A stretch of DNA of 64,000 nucleotides from NCBI GenBank assembly GCA_000499405.2, contig HG738138.1, forward strand, positions 4,824,368 to 4,888,367, in the 5' to 3' direction. Positions 38,962 to 52,500 of the stretch are shown here, in pieces (the first letter of the stretch is position 1; every line of letters begins with the position of its first letter). The position numbers and the translations under genes are program-made. The notes below the pieces were generated by a model. That model saw nothing but the letters and a program-made list of their open reading frames with translations. It had not been told where the DNA came from and did no database searches. Source of the DNA: Onchocerca volvulus. Taxonomy: Eukaryota > Nematoda > Chromadorea > Rhabditida > Onchocercidae.

Positions 38962-41286
38962 GTGTACATTTCAAGTAAGTGATGGATTTATGGATATGAA
39001 TATGATACGTAGTAATCACTGTCAAAAGTCCGAATCATTATAGTAGTGCTGTCTCGTTTCATCGGTTTTCATTCATTTACTTACCGAACTTTTGTTTAAT
39101 TGCGTCTAATGTGCGCTATAGAATTGAAAGATGCATTGCAAAAGATTATAGAAATTTGAAATTATAAAAAAAAAGAAGTATTTAAAAAAATGGCTGAAAG
39201 ATTTGGTAATCTGTTCGTTCCACAAATTGTACACTCTTTGTTCACATATAAAACTAATGACAGCTATAGATATAAGTAGTATCAAAATCAAGCTCATTTT
39301 TCTGAGACAGAATAGATTTGTGCAAGATTTTTTGGTGGTAAAATTTAGTTTGTCTCAAAATTTACCGGTTATATATATTTGCTTCATTTTCGAATGGAAG
39401 CTTACTTTCCTTTCTGAATACTTTTTGATTATGAAATAAATGCATCAAATTCTTTTCATAATTTTGTACAAATATTCATAAGCTTCGCATCATCATTTTC
39501 AGTAATTTTTTCTTGTATTATTTATGAATTAAAATATCAGTTAAATTAACTTGACCAATAAAAATTTTCAACATTCATCATTCATCACTTAGGCTTCAGA
39601 TGAATTCAATAAGGGATTGGCGTAATTGATTATGACTGATAACTCAAGTTTCTAAAGAATTCTGTGTTGAACTCTGGGAATGAAGTAAGTCTGTGAGAAT
39701 GCATGAAACATCAGGAAGCCGAATTGAATATATATTTGAGAATTCCTAAATAGTTTAGAAACTGTCTAATGACAGATCTATAAGAGAACTTATTATTGGT
39801 GCAAATGCGCTTTGAGTAATTATGAGACTCGAAACCTATTTTCCTACATTGTTTAGCATATTTTTCGTTCCCATGTAAGATCAGTATAAAAGGATAAATT
39901 CTAAAGTGAGATTTACGCACGGATCTAATGTTTAATTGCCGTAAATCGGAATAGCCTTTTTCCCTTGATGCAGTTTTGGTTTTTTCTGCCACTAAGCAGG
40001 CCATAAAATTCGATCTGGACAAAAAATGTTGTAGAATCTTGAACTGATGTAAACGATTTAATCCATTGATGATTTTAAAAAAAATACTGTAAATCCCAAA
40101 TTCCTCGTATAATCCTGTCATTTGATGTCAATAAATTTATGTCTTATTTTAATTTTGTTTCCATTAATAGTTATTAATTTTTAATTAAACAAAAAATTGC
40201 GCATGGCTATCAGCCAACCTAATATCAAAATAAATTTCGAATGAAGTAATATATACATAAAAGTCATTAAAACAAATAAAAATCATTTATTTCTAAATAA
40301 AAAAGGGATATCATCCTTTCATAGTAAGGTTCAAAAACTGTGATAACTGAAAACACTGAAGAAATATTGATGATAATAATAAAGTAATATGATATTGGAT
40401 AAAATAAAAGATCTATCAATATTTCAGGTCAATTTCTTGGTTTATGAACATCGCTTTTTCCAGGAATTTCAATGAAACCTCAAATTATTACTAATATTTC
40501 TCCATGATTGAGTAATAAAGGAAAAACGTTGGATAAGGAGTTTTTTTGAGTACTACTGGGAGCAGGTAAAAGAAAGATTATAATCGTGGATTTTTCAGTA
40601 TTAGTGAGTCATCCTTTATTTGTTATATTCTCAAATCTTTTTTCACATCATTTTAATAATCATAAAAATCATGATTACTAAAATTTGATTCATAAAAAAT
40701 CTATTCAAGAATTAATTCTAGAAATTCGCTTCAATGAACAATCTTCAGTAATAATCTGAGATATAAAATTATGATTAGCACGAATCAGCAAAAATGATTT
40801 GCTTGAACTAACTGTTACTTTGCTTCTCGTTTTTAAAAAAAAAAAAAAAAAAAAAAAGATATGCAAGTAACTTCGTTACTGCACGTCTGGCTAAATTGAT
40901 CTAGCATGCACGATAGGAAGTACCCAATTATATCGGCAAGTAATTAATTAATTCCTTATCATTATTCTCCCTTAGAAGTATTGATAAGCGCCAAAAATTG
41001 TAATTTATTGAAAGTTATTTGCTCATTTTATATATCACTTCTTAACCCAGATATAACATGTACTGATTTACTTATTAGACACTAATATCGAGAATGATTC
41101 CATAAGAATTATTCTAAATTTAATGTAATGTTTTTATTGATAGCAATATTAAGTATACCTGATATGCACTATTTTTATTGACTTTATAAAAGGAATTTGT
41201 GATAGCTTCAAACTTGAGGGGTATAAAATAGCTTTCATGTTTTAAATCTCATATTGCATTCCAATTGGTCTCCTGATTCAATTACC

Positions 41287-41320
<34 letters not shown>

Positions 41321-43303
41321 CTGATAAAATTCCAACTGAAGACAAGACTACGGCTAAAGGTCAAAAGTTGCAAAATAAAAAACTAACCAACTAGCTGAAT
41401 GGATAATTGAATTCCAAATTTACTTAAAATTTTTCGAATTTTCATCTAGAATTGAAAATCATTAGCCAGAGACAATGAAGAACTAACTTAAGATTGGAAA
41501 AACTGAAAATAATGAGAGATTAGTGAAGACCCGAGAAAACTATAGTCAAACCTCAGAAGCCTCGACTTCCTTCTTGACAACTGCAAGCTGAATCATCGAA
41601 ATACACAAAATATGTACGAATATAATTTTAATTCTGAACTGTTTGCGAAAAAAAAAGGATGAAAATAAAAAACTTCAGAAAATATCATGCTCAGATATGA
41701 GCATTTCAGAAAGTTGGAATGATCGAAAATGAATGAAATATACCGAATAAAACGTGGAGAGAGAAGAAAACAGGCGGTGATGCAATCCTTTTCACATGCA
41801 GACTATCACTGCAATGTTTGATGGTGGAATAAGCTGCATCGTGGCAAGTGTTTTCACCGTGAAGGTATTCCCTTCCCGGAGAAGTACTGATTTTCCAATA
41901 TTTCAAATAAAATGGATATGAAATTCCAAAATATGATAATTTTCAACTTCAAAAAAAAAAAAAAAAAAAAATGAAAAATAGCAACTTCAGAATCATCAAA
42001 TTATCGGAGGAATTCTATCCATATCATGATAATGTCAATAATTCAATAATTCATTTCCCAAGTTGCAAACAAAATTGTTTTGTCTACAGATCATTCCATC
42101 TTTATCGGATTTCAAATCTTAAAAATGAACAAGCGAAAAAAAAGTAATATTGTTGGGATTTCGGAAATTTTGAAACGAAATAATTCTGAATGGTTAATAA
42201 TAGCTGTACGGTGATAAGCCAGTGACTAATCATGGTCCGAAAAAAGCCGTTTTCATGTTTTTATACTAAAAAATCTGATACTAATATTGACTTATGATGT
42301 AATTCGTGATAAATTTAGAGTGTAATTTGAATTCCAACATTCATTTCTCTACCACACAAACTGGAATATAAAGACTCTACATTAGAAAAGGTAAAGTCTA
42401 TTTGTATAGTTTCAGTTTGCAGATGGAGTAGCATTGATTTGAATGATGCTGAATTAGTTACAAACATTCAGTACATTTGCTAGAATTCCTCCTGCAATAT
42501 TGTTTTTTTTTTTCCTGCAATTCAATAATAAATTTAATTTAACGAAGAAATCAGAAATATGATTCTTGGTCTTAAATCTATTATGTGATTCGAATTTTAA
42601 CATTTATTTCTGCATCACATATAATTGAAATGCTCATCAGCTATTAATGATCAATCAACCAAGAAGGCATCACTCAATCAACTGCTCAAGATCAATAAAA
42701 TTGAATAATATAGGTAATAAACTTCAGGGTCTTATATTTATAATAATATAATCAATGACCTGGTTTTTAATACCAGGACAGTAAAAAAAAAAAATTTTTA
42801 CATTTTATTTTCATCGTTTTTTTTTTTTTTGAAATTCGTAGACATTCTTTTGCATTAGTCAACAAAAAGAGATGTTTTAAAGTTATGCAACATAATCTGA
42901 TAATTTTACAAACTGCCAAACGTTAATTCAGAAAATAGCAAAAACCAGTGATTATTTTAGCGATCAGAAGTAACTATAAAATAAAATAATCTTAAAAATA
43001 AAACAAACTCCTCCGCAATCTTTTGCGGAAGAGTTTATGTTTAAAAAATTGGAACTTCCATATAAAAAATTTACAAATAACAGTTAGCAATTGGACCGTC
43101 AGAAATTTCTTATGCAGAAAAAACATATTCAAATTGCATAATCTCAGAAATTCAAAAAGGGAAAAATAAAGTGTACCAGAAATTTAAAATGGGAAAAACA
43201 AAGCCCAGAAGCCGGCACTAAATATACGACTCCTATTAATAATATCATATAATGTTATCACGGCAACACAAACAATAGTTCAACGCTTAATCAATTAAAG
43301 CAT

Positions 43304-43571
43304 TTAGTCGCAGCACTCTGCCAAACAACAACCGCAACAACACGCTAACAATGCCCATAAACAGCATTTACTGGAATCGTAACGTGAACTTTGAGGCGGT
43401 CCCGTTGTTTGTCTGAATAATGAAATAATTATATTCCCGTCAACTCATTCAAATTTCATCGGTTAAAATAACGAAAAAAGTTATTCAAATAATTATGGCT
43501 GACAACGATTAGAGCTTGTTCTAATGAAACTTATAAATTATCTGATGGAGATGGATGAAACGATTGCGTAG

Positions 43572-43602
<31 letters not shown>

Positions 43603-44525
43603 AATGAAAATTTGCGAACCGGCCAGCATGCTTCTCTGTTGATTCCAAAAATTATCTCAACATACTTCGAAAATATTCCTCGGTTATGTGAATAGGTTAT
43701 ATACAAATTGCAGTAGAAAATGATGGACACCTTTTTTTTTTTTTTTCTTAGAATTAAAAAAATTCAATGAACATACATAATCTGCGGTTGTTGAGGATAA
43801 CCATAACCGAAGTTTGGCTGTGGCTGATTCGGATAATACGGTTGTTGTGGTTGTGGTGGATAAGTATAGCCAGGTCCGCCATAATTTTGCTGTGGTGGAT
43901 ACTAAAAGTACAATAACAATACAATTTAACATCACCTAATAACGAACTTATTTGAAAACCACTTTCTGAATGATCAGATTTTGCTCTATTTCAACATAGC
44001 ATGTTATTAGCAGATTATCAACCGATAATGGTGTCGTGCTTTTTTTTTTGAATAAATTTTTTTTTTTTTTTTAATAATAATATTCAATTACTGTCTCAAA
44101 AAAAGATTAAAAATCTTTGAGGACTGTGTAAAGATCAAACATATAGTTACACTAGTGAAAAATGCTTAGAATAGAAATTCCATTGCATTGTATCGAAGCA
44201 AATACATTGTAAACGAAACCGGAATTTTCGATATAAAATGTTGAAAATTCGATCAATTGTTGCGAAAATATTAGTCACATTTTATGCGTACATTTCAAAG
44301 TATTTGTGCATACATTTCAAATTGTAATTGCATTACGTTATAATTTTTGTTAATTGCATTATGTTATAATTTTTGTTGATATTTAAATTAATTTTTGATA
44401 GTTTTAAATCCATATTAGAAGTTAATACAAACAGGACTACAAATCGTCCAAAAGTTGCAGAAATACAATATTTGGAATCAACTAACTTGATAAGGTGGTG
44501 ACTGATAAGGAGGCGGTGCTGACAT
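43304..44525 (-). CDS. Proline/Tyr/Gln-rich CYSTM-type small membrane protein
   Basis: Three exons join in phase: 44487-44525, 43777-43901 and 43304-43412, giving 90 aa. A TTTTCAG acceptor 36 bases before the ATG fits trans-splicing. Residues 1-13 read MSAPPPYQSPPYQ. A Pro/Tyr/Gln/Asn-rich stretch follows, with repeated YPPQ-like units (YTYPPQPQQPYYPNQPQP). The C-terminus SKCCLWALLACCCGCCLAEC is a short Cys-rich hydrophobic helix ending near the stop. This architecture matches CYSTM proteins of eukaryotes, small tail-anchored proteins linked to stress tolerance; many have palmitoylatable cysteines. The function in worms is not established from sequence. The gene has no single long ORF because its exons are short. 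Confidence 0.82.
44327..44380. repeat. Two-copy tandem repeat of about 26 bp
   Basis: The unit ATTGCATTACGTTATAATTT TTGTTA occurs twice in a row with a single C/T difference inside. It lies in the intron between exons 1 and 2 of the CYSTM gene. Confidence 0.7.
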
Positions 44526-46429
44526 TATTTTAACCGAGTTTAACTGGGTAATCCAATTACTCTGAAAATTATTTTATAAAAATTTTTTTTTTCAGACAAA
44601 TAATGGAAAGTAGAGTATTTGACATATTTCCGATGACTAACAGGATACAAGTTAATCATTTGTTTCTTATTCAACAGAGAAAATACGGAATATTTAATCA
44701 CATTAATTATTTCTATTGAATTTCAGTAGCGATGAAAAAAAAAGTAACCTATATCATGAGGACTTGATGGAATGGATAGGAAGGAGGATGAAATGAAAAC
44801 CGGTAATAAATCTGTGTAAGCAGTTCATTTATTTTAAACTGTTAATAAACTTTTTCCACCTTTAAATGACCAGAAATAAACATCACTGCATAAATAATAA
44901 TAAAATGGTCAAGCATTATTCGAAAATACTGTACTATCCTATCATTATTCTCAACAAAATAGAAATAAGATAATCGCAATTCTCGAAGATTGAACAGAAC
45001 AAAACAAAGGTAAAAAGACAAGATGATAGTTAGAAACTTCATAACAACGGCGCTATCCTTTTATACCTCCAAAATGACAATGCATATGTGAAATTTCATT
45101 GAAATCAATATCATTCAACATAATTTGCATATGGCAACTAAACACACATTCATAAATACGCATTTTTTGCTCAACAGAGACAGAGATTGATCAAAGAGTG
45201 CTTCCTAATCTTATGATAACTTGAAGACTTATCAGACTTATCATAACTTCATAATAGATGTTCGAAAAACTTCAAAAATTCTCCAACGAAATTGGAGACT
45301 TGCCTCACATAACAATAAAATTTCATGTTTTCCTATTCTCTTCCTTCGCATACCGCAAACTGTTGACGCTAAATACTACTACAGGGTCTAAATACTTCTA
45401 TGTACTTTTGTAATGTGCTCTCCCCAGTTGTGATTACACAGTATTTTGTCAACAACTTTATCGCATTCTTAAAGTCGTGTCATTACTTACTTATTAGCAT
45501 CGCTTGAAGTGCAAAAACATTCGAATGTATGATGACAAAAATATAAGTCCTTTAAAAACAATGCTTCAAAAATGAAGACAAAAATGACTGGGCATGGGAT
45601 TCAATTTCGTTTTGAATTCAAATAACTCCTAAATTGGAAATTTCAAGGAATTCAGAAAAAAAAAACTTTATCTACGTCTAAAACATCTGAACATTTGACG
45701 CGGAGAAAAGTATTTAAAAAAAAAAAAAAAAAAGAAAAAAAGACGAATACCAATGAAAGTCAATCAGTGCTCCAGGATAAAGGATACGAAAAGACAGAGA
45801 AAAAAAATCGATTAACAATTAAATGACACCAAATGTGTCCACACCTATAGCAACGCTCTGTGCAGAGTGACTCCTGAAGGATTACCAGTTTTTCAAAGTG
45901 AATGATCGAGTCGTAGTTTTTATATCCTTGCCACACAAATATCAAACAATTAGAGCAATGAACAGCCGTCCTAGCTAGAGTTTAATTTACAGGTACTTCA
46001 GGTAATGAAGGATGAAAAAAGTGATCTCGCGAGAATTGCACATTTACCAGTGGATTCAGGATGAAAGGTGTGCACACTCATGGAATCTAAATGGCGAAAT
46101 CGCTGAAACGTGTTGCGAAATACCTAATTGTCTTCTCATGAAACCACCTGATTACTACGATAAAAAAGACAATGTTTAGCGTGGAGGACGATTGGCTTTT
46201 AAGGTAGGTTTGCGATGAATTGAATGGGATGGATGAATCATACTGACAACAATAGACATGCGTCATCAACATATGAAGGTGTTGGTTCTGATCATCGGTC
46301 TTTCAAGCGTTTTATGGTGAATTCTTGCATATTTCCAATCTGATCGCAAATATCATATGGGAGTCAAGCAGTTTTCAGGTAGAAACAAAGTTATGATTTA
46401 ACAAATTCAGATAAGAAGTGTTATTTCAC

Positions 46430-46520
46430 TGAGAATATCAATGAATGAAATGTCATCATTGAAAATATCAATGAATTAAAATTTCAGTGAGAATATCAGT
46501 GAATGAAATGGAATGTCATA
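46430..46520. repeat. Degenerate tandem repeat built on GAAAATATCAATGAA
   Basis: The phrase GAGAATATCAATGAATGAAA recurs three times with small changes within 90 bases. Two of the units are followed by ATGTCAT. A short plus ORF over it looks like a consequence of the repeat rather than a gene. Confidence 0.6.
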
Positions 46521-47689
46521 GCAGAACAATGAGCGCCAGAAAATCTCTAAAATGGAGGGAAATGAGTATAAATGTGATAGTAATAGGCTGTGTATTGATG
46601 TATCTGGTGACCTCGTTGACCTTAGCTCATAGAAGATATATCAAGAGGACGCGAGCAATTCTGAATATTTCGTATGTCCTCTCCTCTTTATTATTCGAAA
46701 TGATTTCAATTTTACTGAAATTATATTCAATTATAGGTTAATAATCATGGAATAGAGTTTTATTCCGCAAAGTATCGTTATATCGAAGTTTGATTTTTTC
46801 TTCCATCATTTTCCAAACATTTGGTTTCTTACGAAATTTCTTCTTCACGTCTTTGCTAGTCATTTTTTTTCCTTTTTTTTCGAATGCTTAGCAAATGATG
46901 TTTCATGCAAACAGAACAGATAGTTACAAATTTTGACTAGGATACCTTATCAAAGTAAAGCCTGAAAGAATGATTCGGGCGTTTAAAAAAGCTGAAAAAA
47001 AAAAAAGGGAAAAAAACAATGATAGCATTAAAACACTTTGTGTTTAGAACATTCCTCATCATTTCAAAAATTTGATCTTTCAAGCTGATTCATTTTTCTA
47101 ATTTTCAAATTTAGATGTTTGAAGTTCAGTATATTGCAGCATCATCAAGTTACGAATGAGCATTTTATAACAATTTATGAACTAATTAGTAATTAGTAGT
47201 CACTCGTATAAATTTCGACAAACTGGAAGTAAAAATTGATAGGCTTATCAGGTTACGTGTTTCTCATTACTGATTCCATTCCGTACAATCAGTCAAAATT
47301 GCAACTGATTGTTACAGTAAAAATGGTGAAAATTAACCAAACGTGATTCTAGCATTTCAATAATAAGTTTTATTAAACTTCATAGTGACCTACATAATAA
47401 TATACTAAGCCAGCTTATCTAAATAATATGAAAATGTTAGTCACAATGATAAATTTGACATATATCTAGTTCACAAGTAATCAAAACTCGCTGTAATAAC
47501 ATTGAATTCAACAAACTCCTAGCAAGGAAGAAGTGGCATGTGATTTAAAGTTTTCGAAATGAAATTTGTCTCCAAAGGTGACAGATGAATCTGATTTTAC
47601 AAATCGTAATGACTACTATTCATAACATTCTTCCATGCAGCCCTGTGCAGATCTTTGTTCACATAAATATAAAAAAAATAAATAAATAA

Positions 47690-47856
47690 ATAAAAACGTA
47701 AATATTCGTTGTTCAAGGTCTTAAAGCTGTTCACCGAAATTTTGAAATAACGTTGCATTCGAAAGGCGTGTATTTTATACAGATATACCTAATTTGTTTT
47801 TTCGGAGATTTAAGATTTTGAACAAACGAATATTTACATTTTTATTCATATAGACT
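47690..47856 (-). repeat. MITE-like repeat, copy 2, reversed
   Basis: Read on the minus strand, this copy starts TATATGAATAAAAATGTAAA, continues with ATTCGTTTGTTCAAAATCTT, and contains CGAATGCAACGTT as in the other two copies. Its far end merges with an AAAT microsatellite and has lost part of the terminal sequence. The GC-rich hairpin module lies directly beside it at 47855-47890. Confidence 0.72.
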
Positions 47857-47890
47857 AGCTGGACCGGCCACGCAAAGTGTGGCGGCGTCC
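47855..47890. repeat. GC-rich hairpin beside MITE copy 2
   Basis: GGACCGGCCACGC, a short spacer AAA, then GTGTGGCGGCGTCC form an imperfect palindrome. It is the clearest copy of the module found also at 706-747 and, diverged, at about 38738-38758 and 50403-50420. Confidence 0.65.
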
Positions 47891-49534
47891 AAACAGTGCT
47901 CAAATAAAATGAAGTAATTCTACATCATGCGCACAGAAAAACTTGATATATGCAATAATTTGAATAGATTTCCGAATCTGAAATATGAAGTTTTCATAAT
48001 GTTAACTGAAATATTCTAAAAAGAATTTCTACTTCCATTTTCATGGTGTTTCAAAGTTTTGGCAAAAGGATACAAAGAGTAAAGCAATGGTATGAATGAA
48101 TTTTTCAAAGGCGTAAACAAATTTCTCAAAATTTCTACCCTAAAAAAACGAAAAATCGGTAGTATTTTAATTCTATAAAATATTGGATAAAGTAATCATG
48201 GAGTTCCATCTTTTCTTTCTTAAACACAAAAAAATAGCACATTTGATATAGCTACTGCTGATTAAACGAAAATGGCATTCTTTCAAAAAACGGTAAAATT
48301 CTATAAGAACTCTCCGAATTATTGTGATTGAGAAGCGTAAGCACTATATATAACTATTTTCTGTGATAAGGACAAAAATACTGGATTTCAGAAACTCTTT
48401 TCATTAAATTATTTGTTTTGCTACATATAACCTTAAAATTAACGAATGCGAAACCATAATACATTCATGCGTATCTTTTATGAAATTACGATATGCAAAG
48501 CTGTTGGTTCGCAAATTTTTGCAAAAATTCGATAACGAAATACACGAAAATTTATCTGAGAAATAATGAAAATTTTCCCATTTTCTAATTTGTAGTCTCA
48601 ACATAATAATAGAACTATAACGGGAATTTTAGCTTATTTGGCCACACCTTGTGACAAAACCAAAATTTGGGTTTTTGACATTATTTTTGAATAGACATAA
48701 TATCGGATTGCATATTCGGCTTTTCCTGCTGATTTTGCAATTATTTTGCTTCTTATATTTTGAAATAAGTTATACCTAAAATATCGTATTCAGATTAATT
48801 TAATTATAACATAAATTTCATTAGTGGGCATAATATTTTGCTACATATCTGGAATTTAGAATAAGAAGCTATTGAAACAGATGGAAATATGTTTCATAGA
48901 ATCAATCAGATCAGAATAATTCAACTTGATTTCTTGTCCTGAGGACCAAAAGTATTATATACGTGATCATCTTCAAGCAAAAAAAAAAAAAAAAAAAAAT
49001 CATTTCGATCAAGTTTTTTTCTGCAAAATAAAAATTTTCGTTCATTTAAAAATTTCGCAAATTTGAAAATTTATACTTTTAACAAAGTATATGAACAAAC
49101 GACATAGGTAACAACATACATGTTTAATTAAATAGAATATAGAATCGAGATTTGATTATGAAACAATATGATCAAAAGTTGAAAATACGAAACACTTCTT
49201 TCATTCATTTATGATTGTATTCAAAAAATTTAACAGGACAAAACATGATTACTAGTGACCTATTTTAACATTAGATTATGAAGGACGTTTAGAAACCTGG
49301 CATGAATTTTTCTCAGAAAGTCAATTCAGTTTCTGACCTTCAATCATCTGATTGATGAGAGATATGTTGCATTAATTAATTAATTTCATCTGATTAATTT
49401 CAACATATTTGAAACTTCTATTCCTCTCTTTGCAAAATTAGGAAATAAGAATTCCAAACTTTAGGGAAACTCTTATATTTAAGTTCTTTGATGAAATCAT
49501 ACTTCACGCTAACGAATTCGCATCAAGAAGTTAA

Positions 49535-52500
49535 TTAACTATGCGCTGACTTGGAGCGATGAACTGCTGATGGAAACTTTTTGTAAGAAGTCTGGTTAGA
49601 TCTGATGGCTCGCTTGACGGACTGATGCCTTCTAGCATGTGTTGGAACAAATTTTCGCGGAATAATATTACTGGGTGGAATCCATGGGACTGAATGTAAT
49701 CGACGAGACATTTCATCAAATTTCATGATCCGACCTTGTAACGATTCGTTGAAGCGGCGCTCATTTTCCTGAACAATTGCAGTGACTGTTTTACTGTTTT
49801 GAAAGAACTTTAAATTTAAGGTTAAATTTAATAATCATTTACAATGCTCCATATTTGAAAAAAGAATGGAATGAAAATTTTGAAGAACAAAAAACCTTTA
49901 TTTGAAGCCAAACATCGTAAGCTTCTCTTGCTAGTGCTTCTTTATACTCCTTTGTATTCCTATTTTGCATTTCTTCCGTTTTTCTGGATTTCAGTAACCT
50001 GCGCTGTGCTTCCAAACTTCGAGTTTTGTTTTCTTCGTACCTCAAATTGATTTAATTTTCTTCATTTTCTCATACAATAGTTGAATCCACTAAAATAATT
50101 GTACTTTAAAATATTTATAAAAGTGTTAGCGTCTCGATTTGTATCAAATCGTTTTTATTCCTCATTATGTCATTTTTTTTTTTTTCTTTAAACACTTTGA
50201 ATATTATCATCATGAAGCATTTTTCAGTCCTGATTCTACAATCTCGAAAGATGATTCCTTGCTGAACGGCTGAATGGCTTGTCAACCGCTACGATTATGA
50301 AAATACTCCAGTAATCGAGAGCGTGTATTATTGCTTGCTTAATGGGAAATGAACTTATTGAGCACTTCATTTTTTATCAGATGATAGTTAAAATTATTTA
50401 TGAAGCGTGACCGCTACAGCTAATCCATATGGATAAAAATGCAAATGTTCGTTTGTTCAAAATCTTAAATCTCCGGAAGTTCTTAAACACGCGCCTTATG
50501 TATATGAAAAACACGGCTTATTCGAATGCAACGTTGTACCAAAATTTCAAATTAATTGGTGAAAAACTTGTAATGCTGTGTGGAAATGAACAACGAGCAT
50601 TTACATTTTTATTTATCTAGATTAATTATCACTTTAATGCTATTCTTCTATTAGTCGAGTATGCGATTGATTTCTTGCGTAATTGACGATAGCACGAAAT
50701 AAATTTGCTTGATGTTAAAAACATCGAGAGCAGGACATAGAGAACTAAGCCATTCATTTCCAATTTTATCACCAATTAAATGTTTTCAATTCACTTGGCA
50801 CTAAACCATAGAGAAAGAATAAAAGAAGATAAATATATTTCTAAACTCATTACCATGCTTCGAATGCTTTCTGGGCCTCATTATTTCTTGTTTCCATTTC
50901 GTGTTTCTTTTTCAATTCTTCATTTTCTTTATTTTGTTTATACTGTTTTCGTTCCTTCGAAAACCTTTGCAACCGATCATTTTTCCATGCTTGAAACATC
51001 TGGATTCAAAGCGTAAACTACTACATTTTATTTCTAAGATCAATCCATTTTTAGTTGCTACTATCAGATCTCTATTACTAAGGTAACATACTTATCATTA
51101 TTCACTTACTATTGGCTTAGGCGCTCTCACATGTTATTATATTTGAAAATACAACAATCTTGCATGTAGTAATTATGGTGAACGAAATGGGCGGAAGAAC
51201 AATGGTAATTACTGAACACAAACCGATTTTGATGAGTTTCATGAAAAATCTTCTCAGTATATTGTCGAACTTCAAATTTATTGCAAGTGATTGGATTCAT
51301 TTCTCTCGTAATACTTCTTATCTCTCAATTTCATGCATATTTCCAAACAACGTATTCTTTTACAACTTTTTACCTGTTTTCAAGCAGTGATACTTTCAAA
51401 GAGATAAGGCTACGGAAGTTAAATTTAAGATTTCGATTCTCGTTTCCCGCTCCCCGCACCTTCTTAAACCTACCTTAGCTGCCTCCTCCTTCTTTCTCCT
51501 CATTTCCTCCATCTTCTCCTTTGTTAAAGCTTCCGCTTTTTCCTTTTTTTTCCTTCTATTTTCCCGAGTCGCTTCATCTGTTCGTTGCTTCCAAATTTCA
51601 TAATTCCTTTCAGCTTCCTTCTTTCTCTCTTCTCTAGCCTTTAATTTAAATCAGTAATTTAAATTACATAATTTAAATAGTCAAGTGCAATCATTTGGTA
51701 AAATCAAGATAATTTAATGCTTCAAGATAGCATTGTTAATAGTAACCTTTTCTTCCTCCTCTTCTTTCTCTTTTTGTTTTCGTCGCTTTTCTCTTTCTTG
51801 CTTCAGCTTTTCTCTAAACCATTTCTGGAATTTATCTTTAAATATTGTCAATTATTTCCAGTCTTTCTCGATCTTTTTTTTTTTTATGTTATCTTTTTCT
51901 TGAAATACTGAGAAATGGCTTTTACCTCATATGCTGCTTTTCCAGGCGATGGACTTTCATTGCGAGTAATAGTTTTTGAATGTTTTTCAACAGATTTCCT
52001 CAGTTCGCTGAAGCCGTATTAATATTATTGAACTTCTTTCCGCTATGTTATACATATTTTAGTTGATTAATGGTTTTAGAAACTTGAGTTTTAAGTTTAT
52101 TAGTGCCTTTACCTATCTGTTTTGTTTCTTGGGGTTATATAAATTGGTCGCACTCGATCCATACCACATAATTTTTCCTGAGATGCTTGTCTTTCCGTTT
52201 TGTTGGTCTTCTCGACAGCCTGAATATTTTGGAATTTGTGACTTTCTGACGATTCAAAACTTTCCCAGTTTAGATTTTCAGTAGAAATTCTAAAAATTCT
52301 GGAAATGATTTTAATAATACTTCAAGGATATCCTTCAACGAATTTGGTACTACGCCAGAAGAATGGTTTCTCTGTCTTATTGTCATTATCGATTGATCAG
52401 AATTTTGTCCATCATTTGAAGTATCGATTGAATGTTGAGAACGATTTCCAGTTTCTGCTGCTATGCTAATCGCTGGTGAATGTGTTATTTTCCTTGCAAT

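Larger units (their letters stand above)
35103..43303. other. 8.2-kb region with few recognisable features
   Basis: This lies between the 5' end of itr-1 and the CYSTM gene. It holds a possible small plus-strand gene end (36117-36349), a minus-strand codon-like stretch (35603-35800) and a repeat copy (38762-38961). There are also long poly-A/T runs, for example near 40840, 41290 and 41950. A 136-aa minus ORF at 39711-40121 and a minus ORF at 41706-41906 have no recognisable homology. The itr-1 promoter, or a distal non-coding exon, may lie in the first kilobase. Confidence 0.5.
44562..49534. other. 5-kb intergenic region with repeats
   Basis: No gene is recognisable. The region contains a degenerate tandem repeat near 46430-46520, a reversed copy of the MITE-like repeat (47690-47856) with its GC-rich hairpin, an AAAT microsatellite at about 47670-47695 and several poly-A runs. 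Minus ORFs of about 61 aa at 45760 and 46087 show no family features. The upstream region of the CYSTM gene and the 3' flank of the coiled-coil gene lie at its two ends. Confidence 0.5.

Noticed and set aside
38747..38962. 71-codon plus ORF and a similar one at 50429-50620
   Set aside because: Both coincide with copies of the same dispersed repeat. The shared open frame reflects the repeat sequence, and the frames diverge without sign of protein conservation.
39711..40121. 136-codon minus ORF, the longest ORF in the 36-43 kb gap
   Set aside because: Its translation has no recognisable family motif and resembles translated AT-rich non-coding DNA. No clear splice context or start signal supports a gene.
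41300..41320. Long poly-T/poly-A runs throughout (for example 41290, 56046, 40840)
   Set aside because: These are typical of AT-rich nematode intergenic DNA and may vary by sequencing error. No function is inferred.
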